A DNA stretch of 64,000 nucleotides from Hyphomicrobiales bacterium (GTDB lineage: Bacteria; Pseudomonadota; Alphaproteobacteria; Rhizobiales; Xanthobacteraceae). Location: contig JAFKKH010000007.1 of the NCBI GenBank assembly GCA_017305665.1, positions 295,292 through 359,291 of the forward strand, read 5' to 3'. The notes beneath the pieces were generated by a model that saw nothing but the letters and a program-made list of their open reading frames with translations, had not been told where the DNA came from and ran no database searches. Shown here one piece after another: positions 16,298-24,044 of the stretch. A program made the position numbers and the translations under genes. Positions within the stretch are counted from its first letter, which is position 1. The number at the start of each line of letters is the position of its first letter.

Positions 16298-17476
16298 TCA
16301 GGCCTTTCGCGCAAAGAGCAGCAGCCGGCCGTAAATTGTCGCGAAGCCGAGAAAAGCCACCGACCAGGCAGCTCCCGCGACGGACAAGAGAATTTGTGCA
16401 TGCACGGGTTCGAGCGCCGCGCAGATACGGGCCAGTGCCGCCACGACAACCGCAGCATAGATACCTTGGGTGGTGATCGATGCCGAAAGTGCACGGCCGG
16501 TATGTCCGAGCGACGCTCGCGTCATCACCGCGAGCGTCATTGTCCCGATGGCACCGCCAGTCCAGGCGTGAACACCGGCTCCTGGCGCGATCAGATCGAG
16601 CGCGGAAAGAGCCGTCAGAAAGAAGCCTGCGGGGATAAAGGCGTAGGCAATGTGGAGGATCAGCACGAGGCGATCCCGTACCGTCCGCTCGCCGGCCCAT
16701 CGAGCCAATCGCACCAGATGCAGCGCGCCTGCCGCGCCGAGCATCGCTGCGACAATACGGCCCGACGGGGTGATGACCCAGGCGACAAGCGCCGCGATGC
16801 CTATCGCCATCGTGACGATGTCGAACCGATTGAACGGGATCGGCATCCGCCCCTCCCCCTGGCGTGCCAGCCAGTTACGAGTGAAGCTCGGCACGATACG
16901 GCCACCGATGACGCCGATCAGCGTGACGACAAGCGCGATGCCGGCGCGCGCTGAATGTGCCGCCACACCCGACAGGTGCGCTTCCAAATGAAAGGCGATG
17001 TTGACGGCCGCCAGCAGGATGACGACACCAACGATCTTCAGATTTCCCCATTTGCGGCCCGCTACGATCTCGCGTGTCGCAGCAGCAGCTAGAAACAGCA
17101 GAAACAGCGCGTCCACCGCCATCGCCGCGCGCCATCCGATCGTTTCCGAAAAGCTTACCGCGAGACGGCCCGCAAGCCATGCCGAGAACAGCACGATGAG
17201 TCTCGGCCCCTGGATTGGCAGACGGCCCGTCCAGTTCGGCACCGCCGTCAGCAGGAAGCCGGCAATCACCGCGCCGACATAACCGAACAGCATTTCGTGG
17301 ACGTGCCAATCCAGCGGAGTAAAAGTCGTCGGCAGCGACATTTCGCCGGCGAAGACGGCGAGCCACAGCGGAATCATGATCCCGGCAAGAACAGCGCCAA
17401 ACAGGAAGAACGGCCGAAAACCGTAGGAGAACAGCGCGGGCCCGCGATAAGCCCGTGCTTTTGTCATCGTTCCCAT
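16298..17476 (-). CDS. nnrS: NnrS family haem-copper membrane protein
   Basis: A 392-residue protein with about twelve transmembrane helices. It carries the NnrS hallmark DWHVHEMLFGY near residue 57 and conserved downstream segments such as GGRIVPSFTRNWL and MTRASLGHTGR. NnrS binds haem and copper and protects against nitrosative stress in Rhodobacter and Vibrio; its exact reaction is unknown. Start ATG 17476 has GGAGG at seven bases. It heads the operon NnrS, haem-copper-like protein, DUF2249, DUF59. A TTG-N8-CAA box about 53 bp upstream and the divergent Crp/Fnr gene suggest NnrR-type induction by NO. Confidence 0.9.
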   Translation of the reverse strand: MGTMTKARAYRGPALFSYGFRPFFLFGAVLAGIMIPLWLAVFAGEMSLPTTFTPLDWHVHEMLFGYVGAVIAGFLLTAVPNWTGRLPIQGPRLIVLFSAWLAGRLAVSFSETIGWRAAMAVDALFLLFLAAAATREIVAGRKWGNLKIVGVVILLAAVNIAFHLEAHLSGVAAHSARAGIALVVTLIGVIGGRIVPSFTRNWLARQGEGRMPIPFNRFDIVTMAIGIAALVAWVITPSGRIVAAMLGAAGALHLVRLARWAGERTVRDRLVLILHIAYAFIPAGFFLTALSALDLIAPGAGVHAWTGGAIGTMTLAVMTRASLGHTGRALSASITTQGIYAAVVVAALARICAALEPVHAQILLSVAGAAWSVAFLGFATIYGRLLLFARKA

Positions 17477-17528
17477 CTGCTCGCCTCCGAATTCCGGTGC
17501 AGCCTAGAGCGACGCGCATGGAATCTCT

Positions 17529-17542
17529 TTGTCATGGCGCAA
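17529..17542. promoter_or_regulatory. Candidate Crp/Fnr (NnrR-type) box upstream of nnrS
   Basis: TTGTC-ATGG-CGCAA has the TTG-N8-CAA frame of FNR/NNR boxes and lies 53 bp before the nnrS start codon, with the NnrR-like gene divergent. One half-site is imperfect, so this remains a candidate. Confidence 0.45.
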
Positions 17543-17567
17543 GGACGGCGAGGTTTCGCGGTGCAAT

Positions 17568-17606
17568 AAATCCGCATCGCAAATCGGAGGCGGCAAATGC
17601 GGATTT
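17568..17606. repeat. 10-bp inverted repeat in the nnrS/nnrR intergenic region
   Basis: AAATCCGCAT (17568-17577) and ATGCGGATTT (17597-17606) are perfect inverted arms separated by 19 bases. The 363-bp divergent region holds this and the Fnr-type box; nothing else recognisable was seen there. It could be a second operator or a transcript hairpin. Confidence 0.45.
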
Positions 17607-17839
17607 TCGAAAGGTTGCGGGAGCGAATCCGCCCTGAAGAACCCGAACCGGACGTTCATGGTGCCGTTCACGAAAAGACTGGCAACGAGCACGCAACGCA
17701 GACTCGCAGCCATAGGGATTCATGGGTGCCTCTGTCTCGACGGAGTTCAGCAATAGATTTTCCGCGCACGCATTGAGGCCCGGTGGTTGTGAGAAGCAAT
17801 TGCTACGGGTAGTGTCGCAGCGCGCCACAAAGAGGAACC

Positions 17840-18562
17840 ATGGCCGCCGTCGACCGCTCCCTGGTCGCCAATCTTTCGATGTTCGCCGGGCTTGCTCCCG
17901 CCGAACAGGACGATCTGCTGCGTGAAGCCCGATCAGTTCGCTATCCCAAAGGCTCGGCCATATTTGAACAAGGCGCCGAGATCGACCGCTTCTTCGTCCT
18001 GCTGCACGGTCACCTGCGCGTTGAAAAGACCACGGCCCAAGGCCACCAGACCGTTGTACGTTATGTATCTGCAGGCGAGTTGTTCGGCGTCGCACAAGCC
18101 ATGAACCTGTCGCATTATCCGGCGACCGCAGTCGCTGCCGTCGATAGCATTGCACTCGCCTGGCCTTCGTCGTCATGGGCCCGGCTCACCGCAAGATATC
18201 CGAGTCTCGCTGGCAGCGTCATGCAGACGATCGGCAATCGCCTCCAGGACACCCAGACTCGCGTCATCGAGATCTCAAACGAGCAGGTCGAGCAGCGCGT
18301 CGCGCACGCGCTGTTGCGTCTCGCTAAACAGGCAGGCCGCAAGGTGGAGGCCGGTATCGAGATCGACTTCCCGATCAGTCGTCAGGACATCGCCGAGATA
18401 ACGGGCACAACATTGCATACGGTGAGTCGCATTCTGAGCGCGTGGGAAACTCAGGGACTCGTCGAAGGTGGGCGGCAGCGCATCGTATTGCGCGACTCGC
18501 ACCGACTTCACCTTCTGGCGGAAAGCACCGACGAGAGCCGCCTTCACTCTCCGAAACCATGA
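17840..18562 (+). CDS. nnrR: Crp/Fnr-family transcriptional regulator, NnrR-like
   Basis: A 240-residue CRP/FNR protein. The cyclic-nucleotide-binding-like beta roll covers about residues 10-120 (YPKGSAIFEQGAEIDRFFVL), and the winged helix-turn-helix (PISRQDIAEITGTTLHTVSRIL) covers about residues 175-215. The FNR N-terminal cysteine cluster is absent, which excludes an oxygen-sensing [4Fe-4S] type and fits the NnrR/DNR group that senses NO. The recognition helix TTLHTVSRILSAWE is typical of NnrR. It is divergent from nnrS and lies among other NO-accessory genes. The alternative is a different Crp/Fnr branch; the neighbourhood favours NnrR. Confidence 0.75.
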   Translation: MAAVDRSLVANLSMFAGLAPAEQDDLLREARSVRYPKGSAIFEQGAEIDRFFVLLHGHLRVEKTTAQGHQTVVRYVSAGELFGVAQAMNLSHYPATAVAAVDSIALAWPSSSWARLTARYPSLAGSVMQTIGNRLQDTQTRVIEISNEQVEQRVAHALLRLAKQAGRKVEAGIEIDFPISRQDIAEITGTTLHTVSRILSAWETQGLVEGGRQRIVLRDSHRLHLLAESTDESRLHSPKP

Positions 18563-18580
18563 GCCGAACTGCTTGACGGC

Positions 18581-19003
18581 TCACTTACCGGCCGCAGCGG
18601 CACGGGTTGCGGCCCGCTCCCGTTCAACGCGCTCTGTCACGTCCCGCGCCACGGCAACCGAGCCGAGCACCTCACCCGCAGCGCCGCCCCTGACGATCGC
18701 GAATGTCATCTCGACGTAAAGCTTCTGCCCATTCTTGTGCGATGCGCGGGTCAGCGTAGGGCGACCCTGAAGCTTCATGGTGCCCTTGGTCATTGCCGCC
18801 TCGTAGCCCCGCCAATGGGCAGCGCGCAGATGTTCTGGAATGATCAGGTCGAGCCTTTGTCCAAGTGCCTCGTCCGACGAATAGCCGAACAACGCGGTAG
18901 CGGCAGGATTCCAGCGGATGACCGTCCCCAAACGGTCGGCATAGATGATCGCATCCGCCGCATCATCGAGAATGCGTTCAGCCAACCGGGGCTGTTCTGT
19001 CAC
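18581..19003 (-). CDS. PAS-domain sensor protein
   Basis: A 140-residue protein consisting mainly of one PAS/PAC domain (AERILDDAADAIIYADRLGTV, RWNPAATALFGYSSDEALG, then GSVAVARDVTERVERE as the PAC end). No kinase, GGDEF or methyl-accepting domain follows, so it must signal by binding a partner or act as a small sensor. The start is taken as GTG 19003, with AGGAG six bases upstream; an earlier GTG at 19084 gives 27 extra unstructured residues. It is convergent with the NnrR-like gene and probably belongs to the same NO/redox region. The cofactor (haem or FAD) cannot be told from sequence. Confidence 0.72.
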   Translation of the reverse strand: MTEQPRLAERILDDAADAIIYADRLGTVIRWNPAATALFGYSSDEALGQRLDLIIPEHLRAAHWRGYEAAMTKGTMKLQGRPTLTRASHKNGQKLYVEMTFAIVRGGAAGEVLGSVAVARDVTERVERERAATRAAAAGK

Positions 19004-19140
19004 CGGATTCTCCTGTTCGGTTTCATCGTGCTCTTTTCCTTCCGTGCAACATTCGACTACGCTTAAGTCCTCTTCACTAGCCACACCCTACTCAAAACTT
19101 CGGAGGCAGCAACTCCCGGCTTACGTTGAACGAACGCCGC

Positions 19141-19521
19141 TCATTTTCGTTCTTCCTGTCCAAGTGCCTGGCTCAATTCGATTTCACTTCCCGCCATCGG
19201 TTGGCGGCGTGCACCCGAAACCGGGCGATCACCGAAGTCGACTGTTGACTTGCGCAAGATGCGGCCTTCCCTATCCGTGCTCAAGCGTGCACGGCGATTG
19301 CCGTAAAAGAAGCTGAGGCGAAACTCCCCGGCATGTTCATCGACGCCGCGCTCGCAGGCGCTCGTAATCCGCCCGGAGCGCATCAGGTTCTGTACACGCG
19401 AAGCCGGAAGACGCAGAAGCTCGCCGACCAGCGCTGCGTCGACCACGAACGCTTCATCGCAAATCTCGATCGGGCGTTGGGAAGTTACCGCCGGACTTGT
19501 GGATCGCAGGCTTTCAATCAT
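19141..19521 (-). CDS. DUF6522-like small protein
   Basis: A 126-residue protein beginning MIESLRSTSPAVTSQ, with a conserved-looking core (VVDAALVGELLRLPASRVQNLMRSG) followed by a basic C-terminal half (RRARLSTDREGRILRKSTVDF). The overall layout, two short modules near denitrification accessory genes, matches proteins annotated DUF6522; this is recollection, not a search. AGGAG lies seven bases before the ATG. It is divergent from the DUF2249-fusion gene across a strong palindrome, and is probably co-regulated with it. Function unknown. Confidence 0.6.
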   Translation of the reverse strand: MIESLRSTSPAVTSQRPIEICDEAFVVDAALVGELLRLPASRVQNLMRSGRITSACERGVDEHAGEFRLSFFYGNRRARLSTDREGRILRKSTVDFGDRPVSGARRQPMAGSEIELSQALGQEERK

Positions 19522-19548
19522 TGCAATTCTCCTTGCCGGAGGCGCCGT

Positions 19549-19573
19549 AAAGATATATTTACAATATATCTTT
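19549..19573. promoter_or_regulatory. NsrR-like palindromic operator
   Basis: AAAGATATATT (19549-19559), TAC, AATATATCTTT (19563-19573) form a perfect 11-bp inverted repeat between divergent genes starting at 19521 and 19591. Each half resembles the NsrR half-site AAGATGCATTT. NsrR is the NO-sensing Rrf2 repressor, and the surrounding genes are NO-related. No NsrR gene is in the window. Confidence 0.6.
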
Positions 19574-19590
19574 TAGCCCAGAGGTCAACC

Positions 19591-20337
19591 ATGACCATTT
19601 CCGTTCGAATGGAAATCCAGACAAGTTCCCACCCGACGCGAACCCCCGCCCTCTCCCGAACGCTTCCGGTCCTGATGGCAATGGATCAGAAACTAGAGGC
19701 ACCCGCCGAGCTTTCTACCGCCGATCTCGCATTCCGGGTGTTCGCCGCTTTTCGTGCGCATCCCCACGTCAGCAACGTGCTGACGCATATTTCTCGTGCG
19801 AACTGGAATCACGTGGAACGCGCGCTTAATGATATCCTCGACCCGGGAACGACAAGCGAAGCGCTTTCGCCGCTGGTGCACAACATTCTCGATTTGATGT
19901 GCGCCGAGCGTGGCGTCACCGGGCGAATTCTCAAACCATACTTTCATGCTGTCCTGCACCGGCTGCTCGGGCCGACCGGCACAGACCGGCTGATCCGCCA
20001 CGTCGAAACGTTGCACGCCGATCTCGAGCGAAAAGATCGAACAACCGACGCCGGCCACCGCACCGCAGATCACCTTAACAGGAGATCAGCCATGAACGGG
20101 ACTGTCGCTGGCGAGCGTGTGATCAACGTTGCCGATATCGATCCGCAGCATCGTCATACGATACTCCTCCGCCTCTTCGAGCATCTGGCGCCTGACCAAT
20201 CGCTGCAGATCGTCGTGGATCACGATCCCAGACGGCTCCGCGCGCAACTCGAAACGCACTTCGGTTCGCGCTGCGGCTGGTCTTATCTGGAACAAGGGCC
20301 CGATCTCTGGCGCATTCGCCTGCGCCTGCTCACTTAG
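19591..20337 (+). CDS. Helical domain fused to DUF2249
   Basis: A 248-residue protein. Residues about 35-150 form an unrecognised all-helical domain (TADLAFRVFAAFRAHPHVSNVL, LSPLVHNILDLMCAERG), and residues about 175-247 form a DUF2249 domain (RVINVADIDPQHRHTILLRLF, LQIVVDHDP). The start ATG 19591 has GAGG at six bases. An internal AGGAG followed seven bases later by an in-frame ATG at 20092 precedes the DUF2249 part exactly, so a separate 81-residue DUF2249 protein may also be made. The helical part lacks the His/Glu pattern of hemerythrin, the usual partner of DUF2249. It is divergent from the DUF6522-like gene behind the NsrR-like palindrome. Role probably in NO response; mechanism unknown. 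Confidence 0.7.
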   Translation: MTISVRMEIQTSSHPTRTPALSRTLPVLMAMDQKLEAPAELSTADLAFRVFAAFRAHPHVSNVLTHISRANWNHVERALNDILDPGTTSEALSPLVHNILDLMCAERGVTGRILKPYFHAVLHRLLGPTGTDRLIRHVETLHADLERKDRTTDAGHRTADHLNRRSAMNGTVAGERVINVADIDPQHRHTILLRLFEHLAPDQSLQIVVDHDPRRLRAQLETHFGSRCGWSYLEQGPDLWRIRLRLLT

Positions 20338-20363
20338 GTGATGCCGCTCCCAAGGACACCGGA

Positions 20364-20564
20364 ATGTTGAGCAATTCGCATCGTTACGTGCAGCCATACG
20401 ACGAGATGACCCGCCTCTCGCTGGAGGCAAGCATCCGCGAGGACTTCGCACGCTGTCATCCTGACATCACGCTGGAAGACCTCAAGCGCCGCGCCGCCTT
20501 TTCAAAGGAAGATCGGGGATTGCTTCGCGACTGGATGGCGATCGCTGCACGCAAAACAAGCTGA
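20364..20564 (+). CDS. Small hypothetical protein
   Basis: A 66-residue soluble protein rich in charged residues (LSLEASIREDFARCHPDIT, LEDLKRRAAFSKEDRGLLRDW), predicted largely helical. AAGGA stands six bases before the ATG and the gene follows the DUF2249 fusion by 26 bp, so it is likely its operon partner. One cysteine is present. I do not recognise a family. Composition and codon use agree with its neighbours, which supports a real gene. Confidence 0.6.
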   Translation: MLSNSHRYVQPYDEMTRLSLEASIREDFARCHPDITLEDLKRRAAFSKEDRGLLRDWMAIAARKTS

Positions 20565-20670
20565 TCACCCGTCGTCTATGACGTTTGAAGCGCGAAATTT
20601 CTTACAATATTTTGGAGCGGCGCCATCCATACCGTCGCAGGACTGCTCCAGAAGGTGCAGCACCGTCGGT

Positions 20671-20688
20671 GATGCGGGCAGCCGCATC
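20671..20688. terminator. Short hairpin between convergent operons
   Basis: GATGCGG-GCAG-CCGCATC is a perfect 7-bp GC-rich stem with a 4-base loop, in the gap between the small plus-strand gene and the end of the second Liv operon. No U-run follows, so terminator function is uncertain. Confidence 0.35.
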
Positions 20689-20732
20689 GATACAACGTCC
20701 AGGCGACCGCAAGCGCAACCAGCAAGGGCAGC

Positions 20733-21443
20733 TTACATCGCTAGGTAGCGGCGCCGGATGTCGTCATTCTGGGCAAGGCCAGCGGTATCCTGGCGGTGCA
20801 CGACCTTGCCCTTGTCGATGACGAGTGCCTCCTCGGCGATGCGCAGGCAGAAATGCATGTTCTGCTCCGCCAGCAAGATCGTGGCACCGCTCGCGCCCAA
20901 CTCGCGCAGCACCTTGCCGATGGTAGCAACCACGATTGGCGCCAGCCCCTCGCTCGGCTCGTCGAGCAGCAATACCAGCGGATTGCCCATCAGCGAGCGC
21001 GCGATCACCAGCAATTGCTGCTCGCCGCCAGAGAGACGTCCGGCCGCACGCGCACGGAGTTTTGCAAGCAGCGGGAACGTCTCCCAGATGCGGGGCAGCG
21101 TCCAGTCGCGCCGCCCCTCGGGGCCGGCCTTCGCCGCGATCAACAGATTGTCCTCAACGCTGTGCTCGGGAAAGACCTGCCGATCTTCGGGAACATAGGC
21201 AAGACCCAGTTTCGCGCGGGCGTGCGGGGGCGCATGCGTGATGTCGCGCCCGGCGAAGACGATGCGGCCACTCCGGGCTGGAACGATGCCTGCGAGCGTC
21301 TTCATGGTCGTGCTCTTGCCAGCACCGTTACGGCCGAGCAGCGCCAGAGTGCGGCCTTCTTCAAGTGTAAGGTCGACATCGAACAGGATCTGGCTCGCGC
21401 CATAGAAGGCAGATAGTCCTTCAGCGCGCAAAAGATCGGTCAT
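20733..21443 (-). CDS. ABC transporter ATP-binding protein (LivF-like), second Liv system
   Basis: A 236-residue LivF-type ABC ATPase. The Walker A is GRNGAGKST, the Q-loop YVPEDRQVFPEHSVEDNL, the signature RLSGGEQQ, the Walker B LVLLLDEPSEGL, and the H-loop is the LivF-type ILLAEQN. The start at 21443 overlaps the LivG stop by four bases; longer in-frame sequence upstream lies within livG. It is the last gene of the livKHMGF operon starting at 25298. Confidence 0.88.
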   Translation of the reverse strand: MTDLLRAEGLSAFYGASQILFDVDLTLEEGRTLALLGRNGAGKSTTMKTLAGIVPARSGRIVFAGRDITHAPPHARAKLGLAYVPEDRQVFPEHSVEDNLLIAAKAGPEGRRDWTLPRIWETFPLLAKLRARAAGRLSGGEQQLLVIARSLMGNPLVLLLDEPSEGLAPIVVATIGKVLRELGASGATILLAEQNMHFCLRIAEEALVIDKGKVVHRQDTAGLAQNDDIRRRYLAM

Positions 21444-22192
21444 TCCGCGTGCGCCTCCGTGCCGAGATAAGCATCGATCACAGCCTGATTGTTGCGAATC
21501 TCGTCCGGTGTGCCTTCGGCTAGGACGCGGCCATAGCAAAGCACGCGAATGGTGTTCGCGACCTGGAACACGATGTCCATGTCGTGCTCAATGAAAACGA
21601 GCGTCAGGCTCTGCCGCTCCCACAGGCTGCGGACACGCTCGATCATGCGCCAGCGCTCCTCAGGTCCCATGCCGGCTGTCGGCTCGTCGAGAAGCAGCAC
21701 TTTCGGCTCAAGCGCAAGCGCAATCGCGATGTCGAGAAGTTTCTGATCTCCGTGGGAGAGGATCGCCGCTTCCACACCCGCGACCTGCGTCAGCCCAACG
21801 AGTTCCATCATCTCATCGGCGCGTTCGCGGACGCCCGGTGGCGGAAAACGGCGAGACACGTTGCCCCATTGACCTATGTGCGCTGTGACTGATGCCATCA
21901 GGTTCTCGGCTACCGTCATGGTCGGAAAACAGCTCGCAACTTGGAAGGCACGGCCAATCCCGCGGTGCATCCGCTCGGCCTTGGACAAGCCGCCGACATC
22001 TTCATCATCGAGCAGGACCTGACCGGCATCCGCCCGAAACGCGCCGCTGATCAGGTTGAAGAAGGTGCTCTTGCCTGCGCCGTTCGGACCGATCACCGCG
22101 GACAGCGACCGCGACGGAAAAGTCAGCGAAACATCGTCAATCGCACGCACCCCGCCGAACGCCTTGGTCAGATTTCGGATCTCGAGGTTCAT
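21440..22192 (-). CDS. ABC transporter ATP-binding protein (LivG-like), second Liv system
   Basis: A 250-residue LivG-type ATPase. The Walker A is GPNGAGKST, the Q-loop RAFQVASCFPTMTVAENL, the degenerate signature ILSHGDQKL, the Walker B VLLLDEPTAGM, and the H-loop VFIEHDMDIVF. It overlaps the LivM gene by four bases at its start and the LivF gene by four at its end. It pairs with LivF to drive import of the ligand bound by the protein encoded at 24045. Confidence 0.88.
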   Translation of the reverse strand: MNLEIRNLTKAFGGVRAIDDVSLTFPSRSLSAVIGPNGAGKSTFFNLISGAFRADAGQVLLDDEDVGGLSKAERMHRGIGRAFQVASCFPTMTVAENLMASVTAHIGQWGNVSRRFPPPGVRERADEMMELVGLTQVAGVEAAILSHGDQKLLDIAIALALEPKVLLLDEPTAGMGPEERWRMIERVRSLWERQSLTLVFIEHDMDIVFQVANTIRVLCYGRVLAEGTPDEIRNNQAVIDAYLGTEAHAE

Positions 22193-23142
22193 CGTGCGCG
22201 CCCAAGTCTGATCAGCTTGATGAAGTCAAGCACACCACGGCGCAGCCCGACCGCGAAGATGAGGATCACGATGCCGAGAATGAGCCCATGATATTCCGTA
22301 TAGCGCGTCACGAGATCGTTGAGCGCCAGGAGGATCATGCCGCCGACCACGGGTCCCAGAAAGCTATGAATGCCACCCAGCATCACGGCAAAGATCGCCT
22401 GGCCGGAGTTTGGCCAGTCGGCAAACTCCGGATAGGCACCGGAGACGAACAGCGCTGCAAGCACACCACCCAATCCTGCAAAGGCGCCGGCGATGGTGAA
22501 CGCCGACAACCGCGCGCGCCACAGCACGATCCCGAGAAAGCTTGCGCGATCTTCATTGTCGCGGATCATACGGAGGGTCTGTCCGAACGGGCTTACCGAA
22601 ATGTGGCGCAATGCCAATAATCCCAGCACACCAACGATCGCACAGAACTGATAGAGATGAAGCTGCGACTCAAGTTCGAAGCCGAAAAATTCGCGGCGGG
22701 GGATACCGCCACGCAATCCCTGGTCGCCGCCGGTTAGGCTCTGCCATGAAATGATGATGCTGTAGAACAGCATCTGGACCGCCAGCGTGATGAAGGCAAA
22801 ATACTCCGTGCTGAGGCGCACGCAGATGGCGCCGACGCAGAGCGCGGCGAACGCCGTCGCGACCACGGCAATGACAGCCGCGACCGGCAGTGATAGCTCC
22901 GTCATCTGCATCGTCAGCGCGAAGGCATAGGCACCAAATCCGTAGAACATGCCGTGTCCAAACGACACCATGCCGGTGTTGCCAACCAGAAGATTCAACG
23001 ACGTCGCAAACAGCGCCATCGCACTCAGACGGATGATGAAATCCTCAAATGCCGGACTGCGGTGCAACAACGGGATCACAAGCACGATGATCAGGACGAC
23101 GACAGCGATGATAGTATCGCGCCAGGCGGGATGCTTGCTCAT
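22189..23142 (-). CDS. ABC transporter permease (LivM-like), second Liv system
   Basis: A 317-residue LivM-type permease with around ten hydrophobic helices. It has the NLLVGNTGMVSFGHGMFYGFGAY motif near residue 50 and a cytoplasmic coupling loop SPFGQTLRMIRDNEDRASFLG. It overlaps both neighbours by four bases, a sign of tight translational coupling. The divergent CoA-ligase/BVMO operon suggests this importer feeds that pathway. Confidence 0.88.
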   Translation of the reverse strand: MSKHPAWRDTIIAVVVLIIVLVIPLLHRSPAFEDFIIRLSAMALFATSLNLLVGNTGMVSFGHGMFYGFGAYAFALTMQMTELSLPVAAVIAVVATAFAALCVGAICVRLSTEYFAFITLAVQMLFYSIIISWQSLTGGDQGLRGGIPRREFFGFELESQLHLYQFCAIVGVLGLLALRHISVSPFGQTLRMIRDNEDRASFLGIVLWRARLSAFTIAGAFAGLGGVLAALFVSGAYPEFADWPNSGQAIFAVMLGGIHSFLGPVVGGMILLALNDLVTRYTEYHGLILGIVILIFAVGLRRGVLDFIKLIRLGRAR

Positions 23143-24038
23143 GATGCACGCCCGAAAAGCCCCTGCGGGCGCAGAAGCAGGATGGCGATCATCATGATAT
23201 AAATCAGCCCATCGGTGAATTGCGGAAATCCGATGGTGCCGAAGCCGCGGACCATACCGATCAGAAGCGCCGCAACCAGCGCACCAAGGATCGACCCCAT
23301 ACCGCCAATCACCGTGACGATAAAACTCTCGATCAGGATCGAGAATCCCATGCCGGGCGAAAGCGAACGCACCGGTGCGGCGAGCGCTCCGGCCATTCCA
23401 GCGAGCCCGCCGCCAATGGCAAACACGATTGCAAACAGAAGCGTGGTGTTGATTCCGAGCGCCGAAACCATCTGCGGATTGATGGCGGCCGCTCGCACTG
23501 TCTTGCCGAATCGCGTCAACGACAGGCCGAGGCCGAGGATGATCGCGATCAGCGCCGCGATGCCGATCAACACAGCGTAGAACGGCGGCACCACACCACC
23601 TGCAATGAAGAACGGTGGAACCTGAAACGCCGCCGGCATCCCCATGGCGTGGAATTCGGGACCCCAGACGATTTTCACGACGTCGTCGAAGATCAGGACC
23701 ACGGCATAGCAGATCAGGAGCTGCATCAGCACGTCCGAGTTGTAGACTCGGCTGATCAGGGCGCGCTCAAACAGAACGCCAAACACCGCCATCGCCAGAG
23801 CGCCGGCAAGTACCGCGAGAGTATAGCTGTCGGTCACACCGAGCACGGTATAGGCGACATAACCGCCGAGCATGTAGAAAGTGCCGTGCGCGAAGTTCAC
23901 GATCTTCAGCACGCCGAAGATCAGTGTCACACCAGCGGCCACGAGAAACAGCAGCATACCGACGATCAGCCCGCTCGTGGTCTGGGTGACAACACAAGCG
24001 GGCGTCGTGAGGCAGGCGCCCAGTGCATCGAGATCCAT
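23139..24038 (-). CDS. ABC transporter permease (LivH-like), second Liv system
   Basis: A 299-residue LivH-type permease. The LLFLVAAGVTLIFGVLKIVNFAHGTFYMLGGY region carries the conserved NFAHG motif, and the coupling segment is RFGKTVRAAAINPQMVSALG. An N-terminal extension with two cysteines (ACLTTPACV) precedes the first membrane helix and is longer than in most LivH. It follows the binding-protein gene by six bases and overlaps livM by four. Confidence 0.87.
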   Translation of the reverse strand: MDLDALGACLTTPACVVTQTTSGLIVGMLLFLVAAGVTLIFGVLKIVNFAHGTFYMLGGYVAYTVLGVTDSYTLAVLAGALAMAVFGVLFERALISRVYNSDVLMQLLICYAVVLIFDDVVKIVWGPEFHAMGMPAAFQVPPFFIAGGVVPPFYAVLIGIAALIAIILGLGLSLTRFGKTVRAAAINPQMVSALGINTTLLFAIVFAIGGGLAGMAGALAAPVRSLSPGMGFSILIESFIVTVIGGMGSILGALVAALLIGMVRGFGTIGFPQFTDGLIYIMMIAILLLRPQGLFGRAS

Positions 24039-24044
24039 GGAGGG

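Noticed and set aside
17790-17802. TTG...CAA sequence just before the NnrR-like gene as an Fnr box
   Set aside because: The spacing is seven bases, not the eight required for FNR/NNR boxes; the site upstream of nnrS fits better.
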